This document shows positions 47,801 to 61,228 of a DNA stretch of 64,000 nt, piece by piece (the stretch's first letter is position 1; every line of letters starts with the position of its first letter). Source of the DNA: Azadirachta indica (lineage: Eukaryota; Streptophyta; Magnoliopsida; Sapindales; Meliaceae). Location of the stretch: the NCBI GenBank assembly GCA_022749755.1, contig CM040446.1, positions 10,378,367 to 10,442,366 on the forward strand, in the 5' to 3' direction. The notes beneath the pieces were generated by a model, which worked only from the letters and a program-made list of their open reading frames with translations, was not told the DNA's origin and did no database searches. The position numbers and the translations under genes are program-made.

Positions 47801-50296
47801 TTCAACTGTGTTGGGACATTAATTATTTCAGGGAAGAGAAAATTAGCTAAGTGTGAAACTGACCTAAATCATATGCTGCATCATAATGTCCCCTGCTTAT
47901 CATTGCTAGCATTCGCAGGAAATAATGATTACAGTATGAACCTGAAAAATTCCACATAACAAGTGAATTATGAAGCTCTTGTAAAGAAAACATATAATAC
48001 ACAAAAAAAAAAAAAAATGAGTATATCCCATTAGATAGATAACAATTGTCATTCGAATGTAGCCCAACCATAAAATATGTTCCAAAGGATCAGAATTAAT
48101 TAGAACTAATCTATAAAATCACTGGCAACAGTTCCCCTCCCCCTTCTTCTCTTTACAATGAAAAGAATAAAGGGTCTGACGCAGTTAGGGGGCACTAGCA
48201 AAATCCAAAACAGAGGAAACAATTACCTATGCCAAAAGTGTATATACGTGGACAGATTGGTCCTCCATCTTTTAAATGACTTTTCATTTCATTGCAGATT
48301 TGCCTCTCATCGTCAACAGCCCCATCTGTAACAAGAAAGATGATGGGAACTGAACCACGAGAATTTGACAGCATATCTACAGCCTGAAAGAAAAGAGAAA
48401 ATTTAATTAAAACTGCCAAAACCTAGATGAGGAGTTTGCCTTTAAACAAATGTGAATAATGAGAGACCTTATTTAGAGGAACACATATATTTGTACTGCC
48501 CCCTGCAATAAAATTAATGCCAATCCACTCATTGGCCTTTTCAACAGCTTCCTTTGTAGCCAACTCCATTGACGATGAAAATAGATAAGTCTCTCCATTG
48601 AAAGCTATGATGTTAAACGAATCTCTTGCATCAAGGTTGGAAAGGGCTGAAGCCAATGCATTCTTTGTATCCTCAATTGGTTTTCCTTGCATGCTTCCAC
48701 TTATGTCAACAACAAATATTACATCCTTTCTGAACACCTATCAAATTGAGTAAGATGAAAGATAGTATAACAAAAATAAGTAAATAAATAACAACTTGAA
48801 TGTGCACATATCAAACAGAACAAATCATTGACCAACCTTCCTACTTTGCTCAGTTCCTGGTAGAATATAAACGCAGAACATCTCTCTTTGATCAACATCA
48901 TCTACAGATGGAGATTGCAAAAGCACATTGCCAAAAATGTGACTTGGAGAGACCTAAAAGATCAAGTGACACAATATGATTACAAACATGTCATATACAT
49001 AAATATAAGAGCTAATCTCAAAAGGGTTCCAATCAATGAGTACAATATATACATTAACTGAATTCACATCCATGAGAACCATTAATAAATGGTACAACTA
49101 CTATGTCCTATAAATTCAGAGTGTGAGTGAAAATTTATTTCTCTTACAGAGTACGAGAAATCAAAGTCAATATTTGACCATTTGAGAACTTCTGCTTCGT
49201 ATGAAAACCCAAGCTTGCCAGCGTCGCGTCTTAATTGCTGCAAAATGAAGCAAACCAAAATAACTATTACAAAGATAGCAGAAATTAAGAACAAAAACTG
49301 GAAAGTTTTGATCAAAGAGGTACCTTCAAATGATGACTGGCTGTCTTGCATAAAACTTCAGTTCCGGTTCCTGCATTAACATTCAACTGTATCTTTTCTT
49401 TCTTTGGAATTTTCTTTATGGCAGGATTGACATACTCGGGAAACTTAAATGGTATATTTATGAAGAATTCCCCATCATGATAAGACAGTTTCTGGGACCA
49501 GCGTAGTTTTATTGACAGATTCGAACCCCCATCAATCTGGAAACAGGTTAAAAATTCAACCACACATTATATAAACCCAGAAGAAAAATATTAAACTTTA
49601 TTTTATGCAGCCCAGAATAAATTAATTACCTGAGGTACTGTTAAGGTAAATATGTTTGGTTTCAAAAAGCCTCCATTTTCAACCCTGGCTGACTTCTGGG
49701 CATCTTCCTCGTCTCGGAATGCAATCAATTGAGTACAATATGATTTACTAGATACCTCTACCTCTACACCTAAGATTGAACCCTGTTAGCCAAATAATAT
49801 ATTTCCTGAATCAAATGATTTCATTTTATTCATCACCATCTTTAAAAGAAACTTCTAAAAAGTTAAAAGAAGTAAAAAATGTTAAATTTTTATAACGAAC
49901 CTGCTCGCCCATTGGGATGGCAATTCGACAATCGCAACTCTTGCTTCCCATAACACAATGGACTCTCCAGGATCCCGAAACTCGAACAAAGGCGGTATCA
50001 AGATAACAGTCGACGTCCAATTCGAAGCCGTTCATTTGTAAGGGGAGAAGAGCCGGAGGATCGCATCTGCCGTGGACGTGTGGCTGGTAGCTCGGTATAT
50101 CTGGATTGTCAACTATCTTCGGGTCGACGATCACCGCGTAAACCATGGGCGACTTAGGCAGGTACATCTCGGCCGACCCCGATTTTTCCATCGACGGGGG
50201 AACCTTAGGCGGCGCCGACGGGCGGTCCTTACCGTAGTACAGACGCTTGGAGAGTTTGAGACCGTCATCAACGGCTTTGGCGAAATCATCCGCCAT
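44898..50296 (-). CDS. VIT/VWA-domain protein (inter-alpha-trypsin inhibitor heavy-chain-like)
   Basis: Thirteen minus-strand exons (49901-50296, 49630-49782, 49324-49536, 49148-49237, 48837-48953, 48468-48737, 48227-48383, 47864-47941, 47257-47357, 46563-46733, 46260-46334, 45738-45845, 44898-45248) join in frame to 759 residues. The start MADDFAKAVDDGLKLSKRL at 50296 is preferred over an upstream ATG because it begins the family-like sequence. After a VIT-like N-terminal domain, a von Willebrand A domain begins near 324 (KDVIFVVDISGSMQ) with the MIDAS motif D334-S336-S338; VTDGAVDD and YTFGIG follow. The last exon ends in a Cys-rich tail: 17 cysteines within residues 704-753, including CCCMCCIQCC. 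No signal peptide, so it is probably intracellular, unlike animal heavy chains. The plant protein's role is not known to me. It converges with the DUF300 gene. Confidence 0.93.
46007..46190. repeat. 76-bp tandem duplication ending in a hairpin, in a VWA-gene intron
   Basis: The unit at 46007-46082 (TATAGCAATGGTCAGGATCA...) is repeated at 46083-46158 with few changes. The end of the second copy, AGTTTTAGCTGAAGTTCATT, is followed after a short GTTT loop by its near-perfect reverse complement (AAAATGAACTTCAGCCAAAACT), giving a hairpin with a stem of about 22 bp at roughly 46136-46183. It sits in the intron between 46334-46260 and 45845-45738. Confidence 0.85.
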
Positions 50297-53200
50297 TGAA
50301 ATCGGAAAGTTTAGGAAACGAGAAAACTGATAAAATTCAGGGCTTTTGAGAAAATGAGGAAAAGGAAAAGAATGAATGAACGAAGACGAATCACTTTCAA
50401 CCTGGGATTCAAATTTGTTTATGTGCTTTAAGGTTGTCAAATGATTTGTTTATTTTTCGGTAATCGTCCTCAACGTTAGAAACATAATAAATTAGCACAT
50501 ATTTTTCACAATATTATCATTTTAGTCCCAAATGAAAATGGTTAGGGTAACGATTTTTTATGCGACTTGTCAACGCAATGTCAATATGATATGAAATTAA
50601 AATTTATGATATAATTAATAAATAGGTTATAATGATATGACACAATTAATAATTGATTCAAGTTCAAATTTAAAAATTTTGACACATGAACTCATTTATG
50701 ACACAATAAAGTATTTAGATAATTATTTTATTCTAACTCATTTATAATTTAATATATTTATTTTCTATTTTTTCATGTGTTACAAATATTTAAATATTTT
50801 TTTAGTTTATTAAAAAAAAGTATTAAATATTATATAGAATAAAATTTTTTAGTATTTGGATAAATAATATTATAAATAGCATATATTATATATATTAAAA
50901 AATATGTAAAATAGGTGACACGATTATTAAATGGGTTAATCTATTTAATAAATGGTTTGGGTTAGAGTTTTAATTCTTTACACAATTATTAAATGAGTTG
51001 GTTTAAGTTAATTTAAAATATATTATATCTTTACTTAACACGATATGTATATGATATATTAATTTGAATTGTGACTCCCATTAACGATTGACAATTTAAA
51101 CTATAACATGATTTTTTTATACCAATTCAATGCAAATATATGCGTTTAAGTTAAGAAAAATTGACACAAATAATAATTGAGTTGTGTTTATATTAGGTAT
51201 ATAATATTCGTGTTATATTCATAGTTGAATTCTCTGGCCATCAGTTTATTTAAGACATAATTAAGTAAATGAATAATCAAGTCATGTCAATTCATTTATA
51301 ATATGAATTTATTTAAAACATTAACAATATTATGTTAGTATCCTATGTTTATAAAATATTAAAAATATGAAAAGTATTACTATAATTTTATTAAAATTTA
51401 AAAATTTAAATTTTTATTTCACATATTGAAATTAAATAAATCATGTTTAACTGTATTATGACATAATTTATGATGCTTTTATTAATAGTATTATGTCGTG
51501 TTATATCATTTATTTAATAAATAGATTCAATTCATAATTAAAATTTTAAAAAGTTTATCAAAAGTTTTATTACATTCATTAAAAACATGATACGAAAATA
51601 ATATAAGAATAAAAATTGTCACTTCTACTAATGTGTTATTAGGATGAGGGTAAAAACTAAGGGTAAGACTAAATATTTATAATTGATAAAACTATCTCCA
51701 GATTTGTTATTTGTCCATCGTTTAGGTGTCAAAATGTTATTATCCAGTTTATTTATACGTATAGTTTGCCCCGTCCGGCCCGTTGATTCGTTGCTGCTGA
51801 GTCAGCTAAAGAGCTGTTTACGGTCGACGTGACAGCTTTGGCAGTTAAATCAGTTGTCTGATTTTGATGAACCGTGTGGGGTCCATTGAAGTACAGCGTT
51901 GGTCCCTAACCTAGCTGATTTGATTTGGTGTTGTTTATAACGGTAAGTCATTGTAGAGTTGCTGATGTGACACGTGTCGCATTGTTTGAGGGATGAGTTG
52001 GACTGCTTTATTGTTGTTTACGATATTCGTTGCTTTCGATTCCCCGACTTAGAACGTTGGATTGAGTGTCAACTGGTACTTACGATGAATAATTTTATGT
52101 CATACGGCGGCGGGTAACGCGCCTTAGATCTGTTCATTCCATCACATTCGTGTACCCATTTTTGTTTTTCTTTTTATTTTTGTCTAATTTTTTAATAAAT
52201 CTAAGGAAAGTTGACTTGTATTCTCTAGGAGTTTGAGAAAATGAGGTACAATCTTAAAAGTTTTGAGAATTTTGAGAATTGACATATACACTTCAGGGTT
52301 AAAGAAATTGACAGATTTTCTCTCTCTCTCTCTCTTTTTTAAATTTTTACACCTGTTAATTAACATGTTAGACTGTTGTTGTTTTTATCTATAAATCTTA
52401 ATTAAAAAAAGTAAGTTATAATTCTTTTAATTATGATAATTTAATTTCTATTACTCATAATACATTAATAGGCATAGGAATAGATTAGGTTTGGTATGGG
52501 TTGGAGATTGTTATTCTTAAACCCGGATTTATTCTCGACCTTACTTTTTTCAGTTTTAAAACAAATGGGGTAAGAGTCAATCTGTTCCTTTTCTAACCCA
52601 TTCCCTATCTCGATCCTATTTGATTCCGTCTTATCAAATTTTTTTATAACATTAATTTAATTTTATCTATCTATTACTTCTTTATTTATCAACAAATTTA
52701 TCATTTTAAATCTTATCAATTCTTCTTTTAAAAAGTAACTAAATAAATTCAAAAAATTAAAAATATAAAATATATAAATTCTTCTTCAATTATACACATT
52801 AAAAAGCAATTCATATTTTCCCTATTTTAATTCAATTACATTTTGCTTTCCTCTTTTCAATTCAATCACATTTTGATTTTTTCCTTTTTTAATTTAATGA
52901 ACCATATACAAATAAATAAAAATAATATAAGAATAGCTAATTTTCACATTAATAAAATTAAGATGCATAGCTAATGAAAAAGAAAATAAATCAACTTATC
53001 AAGGACAACAACATCAGAAAGCATTGAAAACAAAAACCCAATTACAATCAATGAAGAAACACCCATAAACTTTCACAAATGTTTTTAATTTTTCACAACA
53101 AATAAACACCGACAAGTTTGGAACTTTCCATAACTTTTCAACATTCCAAAACAAAAAATAAAAATAATTCAAACTTTTCACAACTTCTTCAACTTTCTTT

Positions 53201-54377
53201 CACATAATACAAAAATTAAAAAAAAAAGTTAAAAACCCTATTTAAATTATATCAAAAAACAATTCTTGAAAGTTAATTATAATAAATTTTCTTCAACATC
53301 CCCTTATATGAATATGCTTGTAGTATCTTCAATAGAATTTAAAATAGATCTCTCATCTACATTTAAAAGAATAATAATAATAAAAATAAATTAATGAAAA
53401 CAAGTACAAAGTTCCAATTATTTGGAAGATCAAGATATTATGGATGAAGTAAATATTATTATAATAATTAGATATTATAAAGACATTATATATTTATAAT
53501 TTATTTTTTAAAAGAGTTGATGATTAGTTCAATATAAACTTCTTATTTTCTTGTTATAGGCTTTATGTTGGATGGGCATTATAAATCTTGAGCGAAGAGA
53601 TGAAATTTAGTGGCTTGTTATGATAATTGTTAATGTAGATTATCTCTTAATTTGTGTGAGCGGTTTATGTATTAAATTTGTGCACTTAAATTTATTATTT
53701 TGAATTGTTATTAAAAAAAATGTAATTATTACATTAATACTTGTCTTTAAATTTTACTCCTTAGATATTTTATTTTGATTGGAGGAGTTTTTTCCATAAA
53801 TTTTATTTGTATTAAGTTTTTACAATTTTATGAATTTTTATAATTATTGAAATTAAAAATTTTATATTATTAGAATTAAGTTATTTTTTAAGATTTGAAT
53901 ATGACATTAATTTTTTAATTTAGTTTATCAACATAGTACCTTAATTTGTAATGTATTGAAATCAAATTATTAATTTAAATTTTTTAAAGTTTATTGTCTT
54001 TTTTATTAGGATATGAATAGATCCATAAGATATCTGTTAGAATACAAATATTGATATATATATATATATGTCTATAAAGATACAAATACGATATAGATAT
54101 TGTAATGAAATGTTTTAGAAGATGTAGTACGGATATGATATTTAATATCTGTTATGAATATAGCATAGATATGATAGTAAAATTTTTTGTAGGATGTAAA
54201 TATGGAAATTAAGATATTTATACCATTAATTGCTCCAGGTACTCAATTTTCATTTAAATTTATTTGATTGTTATGTTTAATAAGGAAAGCTAGATTTAGC
54301 TTCCATTTTACTTTAGAATGGAATAAAATCTCAATTTTTTATTTAACAGATTCAAGTTAATTTAGGATTTAGATTAC

Positions 54378-54860
54378 GTGCTGTTTATTTTTTTAATTAA
54401 AATATAAATAAAAGTATTTAGACGTTTAAGAGTTATTTATATTTTAATTTATGTTTGAAAACTTACTTAAATGTTTAAACATAATTAAGTTAAAAATTTT
54501 AATTTAAATAACTAAATTTGTCTTTTTCTTTTAAAATAAGGTGGGGCCAAATATAGCGCAAAGATAATTTTTATAACACACCTTACCACCCCAAGAGTTG
54601 GACATGATTGCTCTACAAAGAAAGGGTAGATAACCAACTCGGTTGAGCCCTTAGGGGCTATTACTTAATATTTTATATATTAACAATTTAACATATTAAT
54701 TTTAAATTTTTTGGAATATATATGTCAACATTCAGTTTTAGATTTTTTTCATTTTTATAAAAACAAATAATCTAATATTTAAAATTAAATATTTAAAGTA
54801 AAATATATATATATATATATTAATTAGATTCACATTTCGATTAGATTTATATTTGACTTC
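54378..54860. repeat. MITE-like repeat, copy 2, interrupted
   Basis: Same family as 34987-35245, same orientation. The left part (TGTTTATTTTTTTAATTAAA near 54381) and right part (ACATATTAATTTTAAATTTT near 54691) are separated by a less AT-rich insert at about 54541-54657. Ends are approximate. Confidence 0.45.
54541..54657 (-). mobile_element. Possible short SINE inserted in the MITE-like repeat
   Basis: Reversed, it begins GCCCCTAAGGGCTCAACCGA and continues GTTGGTTATCTACC, like a tRNA A-box region. About 40 bp on, GTCCAACTCTTGGGG may be a degenerate B-box. It is less AT-rich than its surroundings. No A-tail or target duplication was fixed. Confidence 0.35.
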
Positions 54861-57490
54861 AAACAAAAAAAAAACTATTTATATATAAAAAGACATGAAA
54901 ATCTTGATTGTCATTCAATTATTCAATTTCAATAAAACATTATTCAACAAATTTTGTTTCTTCCTATATATCATTTTTGTTTTTGCCTTTTTATCTTGCT
55001 ACCCAACATCTTATGCGTTCTTCACTTACCAAAGCAACCCAAAGTATGGAAAAAACCTAAAAGGCTCTAAATGTCTTTTTATTCCAAATGTTTCATGGTA
55101 ATGGGTACATGATAAATCAATCGTATATTCAAGCAATGTCTAAGTAAACATGGAACAAATTAAACATTGTGAAATTTGCTTGTTCTCACATATACAAACT
55201 TATCCGTATAAATTTGACATGTTTAAACTTACAATGTGTTTTCTTATGTTATTATGAATTTCTCAAGCAAATCAAAGTTGGATAATGCTATCAAGTTTGA
55301 GATTCAACTTGAAAACTTCTATGGCTTTTAGATCTCCAAGAGTTAGAACAAGATTTTCTTCTATATGACTTTATCACAATGCACAGAGGACTCTTTTATG
55401 GGTTTTCTCCGAGAATATAATTGAATCTGTTGCTACTTCTACATCAATTTTCATAAACAAGTTTTTATCTTTCATAAACTCTTTAAGATCCATGAATATA
55501 CAAATTTAGATATTAGCAATGAATACATTTATATATTCGCTTACAGAATTTATGTATTTGCTTATAAAAAACTCATTCATTCAATTTTAACACATCAAGA
55601 AAAGATAAATGATTACCTTGATTGAACTAAGATCCACTCAAGCTAAGCTCTAGGTATTGCCTTCTTGATTAATCATCTTATTAACATTCTAATTAATTAA
55701 TTAATTAATCATACCACATAACAACTACAATTAATTCAGAAATTTAGGGTCTCGTTTGATTTACTTTTTGCATACCATTCATTGCTTTTGAAAATAAAAA
55801 ATTACAAAGAATTAAGAAAAATGTGTGTTTATCTTAAAAATTTTGAAAATAGTTTTGAATTAAATTCTAATTTTTACTTCAAAATTAGAAAACGAAAAAA
55901 GTCGTTTCCTTAGTTTTCTTTACTTCTATTCTAACTAAATTTAAAAATTATTTTCTTATTATCTTAAAATATATTTTTAAATTTACAAATTTTAAATTTA
56001 AAACATTTATATTATTTTTCTTTTTCTAATTTTAAATAATTTTATTTCTTATATCATCCTTTTAATTCGAATGTTTACTTACAAAAAAAAAAAAATTTAC
56101 TTGTCTTTACTCATTATGTTTTTCATGTTTATTGTTTGCTTTTACCATGATATCTATTTTTTTTCTAATTTTTATGTTATAGTATGGATCTCGAATTTAT
56201 ATCGTATTTAGTAATTTAATTTGTGTAAAGTTTGTTATAACACTTGGGAATGATGGGTTGAATGTTATCTTACTGTATATGTATTTTTATTAAACTAAAA
56301 TTCATAATTTTTTAAATTTTTATCAATATCTTTTTAAATTTTATATTTTAAGAAAAAAAATTATATTATCATTGTATTATCATTGTATTATTTTGAATTA
56401 ATACATTTTAATATTTTGTTTCTCTCAGTGGCTAATTGAAAACATTTCTTTTTAATTTGCCATACGATGATGAGATGGTGTTGAGAAAACGTCTGTAATT
56501 CTCGGTGGCTAACATTAAATCTGAGTTATGTATTAATTATGGTGCATTAATTATTTATTAATTACATTGTTAGATTTAATTTCAACCGTCGAATATGTTA
56601 AGATCCAACAATCTACAAATAATATAAAAAATTATATAAAAAAAGAGGTCATTAATCCTTCCTCTACATATGGGGACAGATAAAAACCCTTTCCATTTAC
56701 ACAATTTTTACATCATTTATAAATCATTAAATTGAATATAAGCTATGCATTAATTATCCATTAATTACATATTCAGATTCAATTTCAACTATCGGATATG
56801 CTTAAATTCAACGACCTATAAGAATCAGTAATCCTTTCCCTAAATATATATAATATATAATATATATTTTATGTATTTCAGAATGGTAATAATAATATAA
56901 ATAAAATTATGACTTCTCTGAATCAGTCAGGAACTAAAAAATATGCTCCCGACTCCAAATGCAATGCAACTGAAATTAAATATGCTTACCGAAGTACACA
57001 AACAAAACAATGCTTCCACCTATGTATTCTGGTCCTTCTCCTCCCACTCTGTGCCAAGGCTCATCCCTCCAAGTTAAGCATTTGGTGTAGCAATTTCCAG
57101 AAAAACCATCTTATGCAACAACAATTTCCATTCTCTGGCAACCTTCAATCTAGGATTGAATTTCAATATCAAATGTCCAGATAAAAGAATACGTTAAGCT
57201 TAGGTAAGATACAATTCAAGAAACTAAATCTTCTAAATGGAATTGAATGGTCCAAGAAATTTAATTGACGGAAACTGCCTTATCATCGTATTCAGTATAA
57301 TATAACCTATTGGTGTTGCTACTTTACCACAAAAGGGAGTTCTCCAACATTGAACTCTGTTGAATGATATATCCCACCATATGTTGTGGCAGTCTTGAGC
57401 AAGTGGGCTTTTATCCAACCAGGCAACAAGAAGGTGGTGCTTTTACGATTTCTATGCATACTATACTCTTTTTGTACCAAGAATACAAAA

Positions 57491-60400
57491 CTAGATTTGT
57501 GCAAAAAGAATTTCGTTCCATGTATCAGGCACACCAGGCAGACACCAGTGCAAGCAATCCTGTACTCCTGGCAAGGCTCTAATACTATACTGTGATATGT
57601 GACCCTCGTCTCTCAGTTGAGATAAAGCTGTTATGTCCAAGAGTTTAACACCTGTTCCCTTTACCGCATTGCCAGCACTATAATCACTGGACTCATCTTG
57701 TAATACTTCCTTTCCTACAGACATAGGAGTGGTATTGTCACAGCTTCCTCCTGTATTCCAGTCCCCATTTACAAAATGCCTGGGTGAGATGCTTCGGTAG
57801 AAGGCTTTTAAGTTTGGATGTTTTGGGAGCTGCGAGTTAACCCAACTAACAATACTGTGGATGGTGAAGTTCTTGGCACCTCCAATCTCTGCTATCTTCC
57901 TGTTTGTGTTGGGCACGCCACCCACATGCATGATCCACCGGTTAGCCTTTATCTTCCCACGATTCCAGTGGTGCCCAGTGTTGAGCACTAAGACATCGAA
58001 TTTATAAAGATACTGCCGCAAGAACGCTGGTGGCCGATCAAGATGCATGGCATAATCAGTGGCTGGGTTTGTGATATTAAGAGGCTCTAGATCACAGAGG
58101 GATGCTGACCAGTAATAGAGGATTGTAGTGTTAGTGCTAGGAAAACGATAAGCCCACCCATCTGGGCGAATAGCCCCACGAGGTTTGACAAGCCCATATT
58201 CCTTTCCCACATCCATGACATCAGGACTCTCCTTGCCACCAGTGACCATGCACATCAAAGACTGGAACTGCTGTCGACCCAATGAATCTCCAATAAAAGC
58301 TATAGTTTTGTCTTGCATTCTGGAATGGATCAACACAATAATCACATTTTTAACAAAATATAAAGTGTATATATAATATAACAAGGTCAAGTAATCATCC
58401 ACGAGTACCATGAACCAAAGCAAACAACAAATAAAAGAAGAGGTTTCATAAGCAAAGAGTGGCAATATATAAACTGCCATCATATAACAAAGAGAACCCT
58501 GTCCCTTCACTCTCAATTAACTGAAACTACCCAAAATGTAAGTGAAATTCCATGGAAGAAAAATTAAAAACAGTTGGCAGCATCAAGAATCCTTCTGTGC
58601 CCATTCTAACAGCCATCCAACTTACCCTAACTAGTGTGACCTCCCAAAGAGCGAAACATCATACCAGTAGCATGACAAAAGCCAAGTACTACCCTAAATT
58701 TTCTCAACAGAGACCATCCTGTGCTATCGAGGCCAAGAGTTGAGATATGAATATCACTGAAGTTGGCCAGGCAGGACTAAGATTGCAAAGAGGCAAACTA
58801 TTAAAGCAGGCATTCACATCTTATAATCAGGGAAGCACTTATACGGCTACAGCAATCGCGTTGCCAGTTTATAGCAGATTTCCATGTTTGGTAAGGATTA
58901 TCTTTCACTGTTCCTAAACCAAAGTAGATAGAGATTAAAAACTAACAGCTTATTTCAGGTCATTTGAGGTATAGATTTATCAACACAAACCAAAAATTCA
59001 CAACATGGTCTCTTTGAGCCAATGCCAGACAGCATTAACCAGCAACAGGCTATATTAGATCAAGATACTTTACCCTTGATGTAAACGACATTGGATTGAG
59101 AGGTGACATAAGCCATGACCATACTCAGGCAGACAAAAAGTCTAATTCATTATATGAAAAATATTATCTGACAAAATTACAGTAGTACCTTGTCAGGAAC
59201 TTGGACCCTTCGAAATCTTCCATTTGACAATCCTTCGGCTGCCACCGTAATTTTTCATAGGCAAAATCAGTTCGTTGCATCAATCGGCAAGCCCACATTT
59301 GTGACAACCATTGTTTGCAATCAAAACCAGAATACAGTGGCCGGCTATCATCTACAACCCATTTTCCTTTTGCATAGTTACAGGCTAGAGTAAGTTGGAC
59401 AAAATAACAACATTAGTTGACAGTATATCATCATGAGACACCACTCACAAACACATAATAGAAAGATTGAACAAATAAGTGGATGAAGTATAGCAATAAG
59501 CAATGCTCTTGCTTATTTATTACTCAACTAAAAACTTAAAAAATGTAAATCTAAATCCATAAAACTCATATTTTGTGACATTGCTACTTTACAGTAAATC
59601 TGACAACACTGCTATGTAATATGTATTAAATGATGGACTGCCCTCGGAGTGGTAAGACCAAAAGCAAAATAAGGAGGATTATGTTCAGGATTGAGGTGGT
59701 GTCTCTTTGAAACTACAATTGCTGTGAGATGGAATCACTAGTAAATATAAGCGAAAAACTGAGTGCTCCACACAAAAGATTGTTGTTTACCAAACACTTA
59801 AACTATTGTGCTCTCACAGTAGGAGCACAGCAGTCGCATGCATACCCTACGTCTCTTTAAAGATTCCCTTATTTGGATTAAAAAACCAGCTTAAAAAAGG
59901 ATAGTGAAATAAGAATCCATAAAACATAAATGATTCAACATGCAAGCAATAATCTGCCTCGATTTTCTTCTAGCATTGTCAAATTTTTATCACCTTTTAC
60001 CCTCACTGAGGAGCTTCTATTGCCAGAATCTGCTGATGCTCTTTTATTCATACTTTGTTTTTCTTGCTTCGAATTTTTTCCTCCTAAAGTTAGTTTGTCA
60101 ATTTCTTGTACTTCTGTCAAAATAGTGGAATTCTCAACTCTGCTGCCTTTTTCTGCTTCCAGAATCTGCTTGTGTTTAGCTTTATCTTCTTCAACAGTTG
60201 GAGTTTCTGCAACATTATCGTAAGTTATATTCTCAGACTTGCCATGAGTTATATCATGCACAGAATGGAGAGACAGTTCAAGGTGCCACGAGCATTTAGC
60301 ATAAATACAGAATAAATAAAAGATATTGGAGGCTAGAGAATTAAGGGATAATTATCATTTGAAGAATTTGGAGCCCTGCTTAGGCAATCCTCTAGCCATG

Positions 60401-61225
60401 TGATCTAATAACCTCAACAATAAGATAAATCACAGTTAAGTTTCTCTATTCCAATAGTCGAAATGAAAGCCAATATTTTACCTTTTCTTTCGGTAGGAGT
60501 TGTTAATATCGCTGCATCAGGACCTGTAGGAGATACTATATTAAGAAGCTGTCCCTCTTGATAATTTACGGTTTTGTTTTCTGCAGAAGTTGATATATCC
60601 TTGTTCATGTCTATTTGTGACTCTGGAGACATTGAATTGATAAAGGCATTAGCAGCACATAAGAAAACAAATGGAAAAACATAATTGCGACCTAATGAGA
60701 CCATGGTTATCATTCAGTGCATTCTCTCTAAGTTCCTAAGTTTGAAGGATCCTCCACAAATTTAAACTTATGAAGAAAATAATGGATGCATCCTTGTTCC
60801 AAGAAAACAGCTTATTATTCTCACTGCACTGACCTGACATCCATGCTCTATCCAGAAACATCAAGTTTTGGCCAAAGACATATCAAGAAGGTCTCTATTG
60901 CTACAGATGGGAGGAGAGCTCATGTATATAATCATGACAGTGAATCTACTCACATCACTCATCAACTCCTTCAAATTTTAAAGAAAATGCAATATGTGTA
61001 TAGTCTATTCACAAGAAACAGAAAGAAAATATAATATAAATGAAAAAAGGGATTCATCATAGGAGACACACCTGAAGACAGCCACATAAACCGACTTTTC
61101 GGTGGAAGGAAGGTAGAAAGAAGTGGAGCTCTGTCCCATGCCCATATAAAAATGGTTGTACACACTAGAACAATGAGAATGAGAGAGAGTTCTTTACCCC
61201 TCAATCTGAAAAAGTTTCCCTTCAT
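57491..61225 (-). CDS. Trichome birefringence-like (TBL/PMR5) polysaccharide O-acetyltransferase
   Basis: Five minus-strand exons (61072-61225, 60482-60622, about 59994-60332, 59189-59384, 57491-58319) give about 552 residues. A short cytosolic start and a signal-anchor helix (about 13-31, [19 protein letters not shown]) indicate a type II Golgi membrane protein. A long, poorly conserved stem lies to about 211. The PMR5N domain follows ([37 protein letters not shown]), then the PC-esterase domain with GDSL (287-290, [11 protein letters not shown]) and the C-terminal DxxH (D531, H534, [18 protein letters not shown]). Serine, Asp and His of these motifs form the catalytic triad in known TBL xylan acetyltransferases. 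By recall it resembles the TBL14-TBL16 subgroup; the acceptor polymer is not shown by the sequence. The 5' border of exon 3 is the weakest point: the only phase-compatible AG is at 60333-60334 and adds residues of unusual composition. Confidence 0.9.
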
Positions 61226-61228
61226 CCT

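Larger units (their letters stand above)
50297..57490. other. 7.2 kb gene-free AT-rich spacer
   Basis: No gene recognised. Near 50297-50520 lies the VWA-gene promoter. The part from 51770 to 52130 is unusually GC-richer and includes ACACGTGTC at 51970 and GTCGACGTGACAG near 51830, resembling a promoter, but no gene model starts nearby. A (CT)n run lies at about 52319-52337. The rest (52400-56900) is very AT-rich with MITE-like repeats. A small frame at 54895-55101 has a hydrophobic start but no family match. The last 300 bp contains the TBL gene 3' UTR. Confidence 0.5.

Noticed and set aside
50072..50299. Plus-strand frame of 75 codons rich in Arg
   Set aside because: Shadow of exon 1 of the VWA-domain gene on the minus strand.
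54895..55101. Small frame with a signal-peptide-like start
   Set aside because: Hydrophobic residues are expected by chance from T-rich DNA; no promoter context, family match or splice partners.
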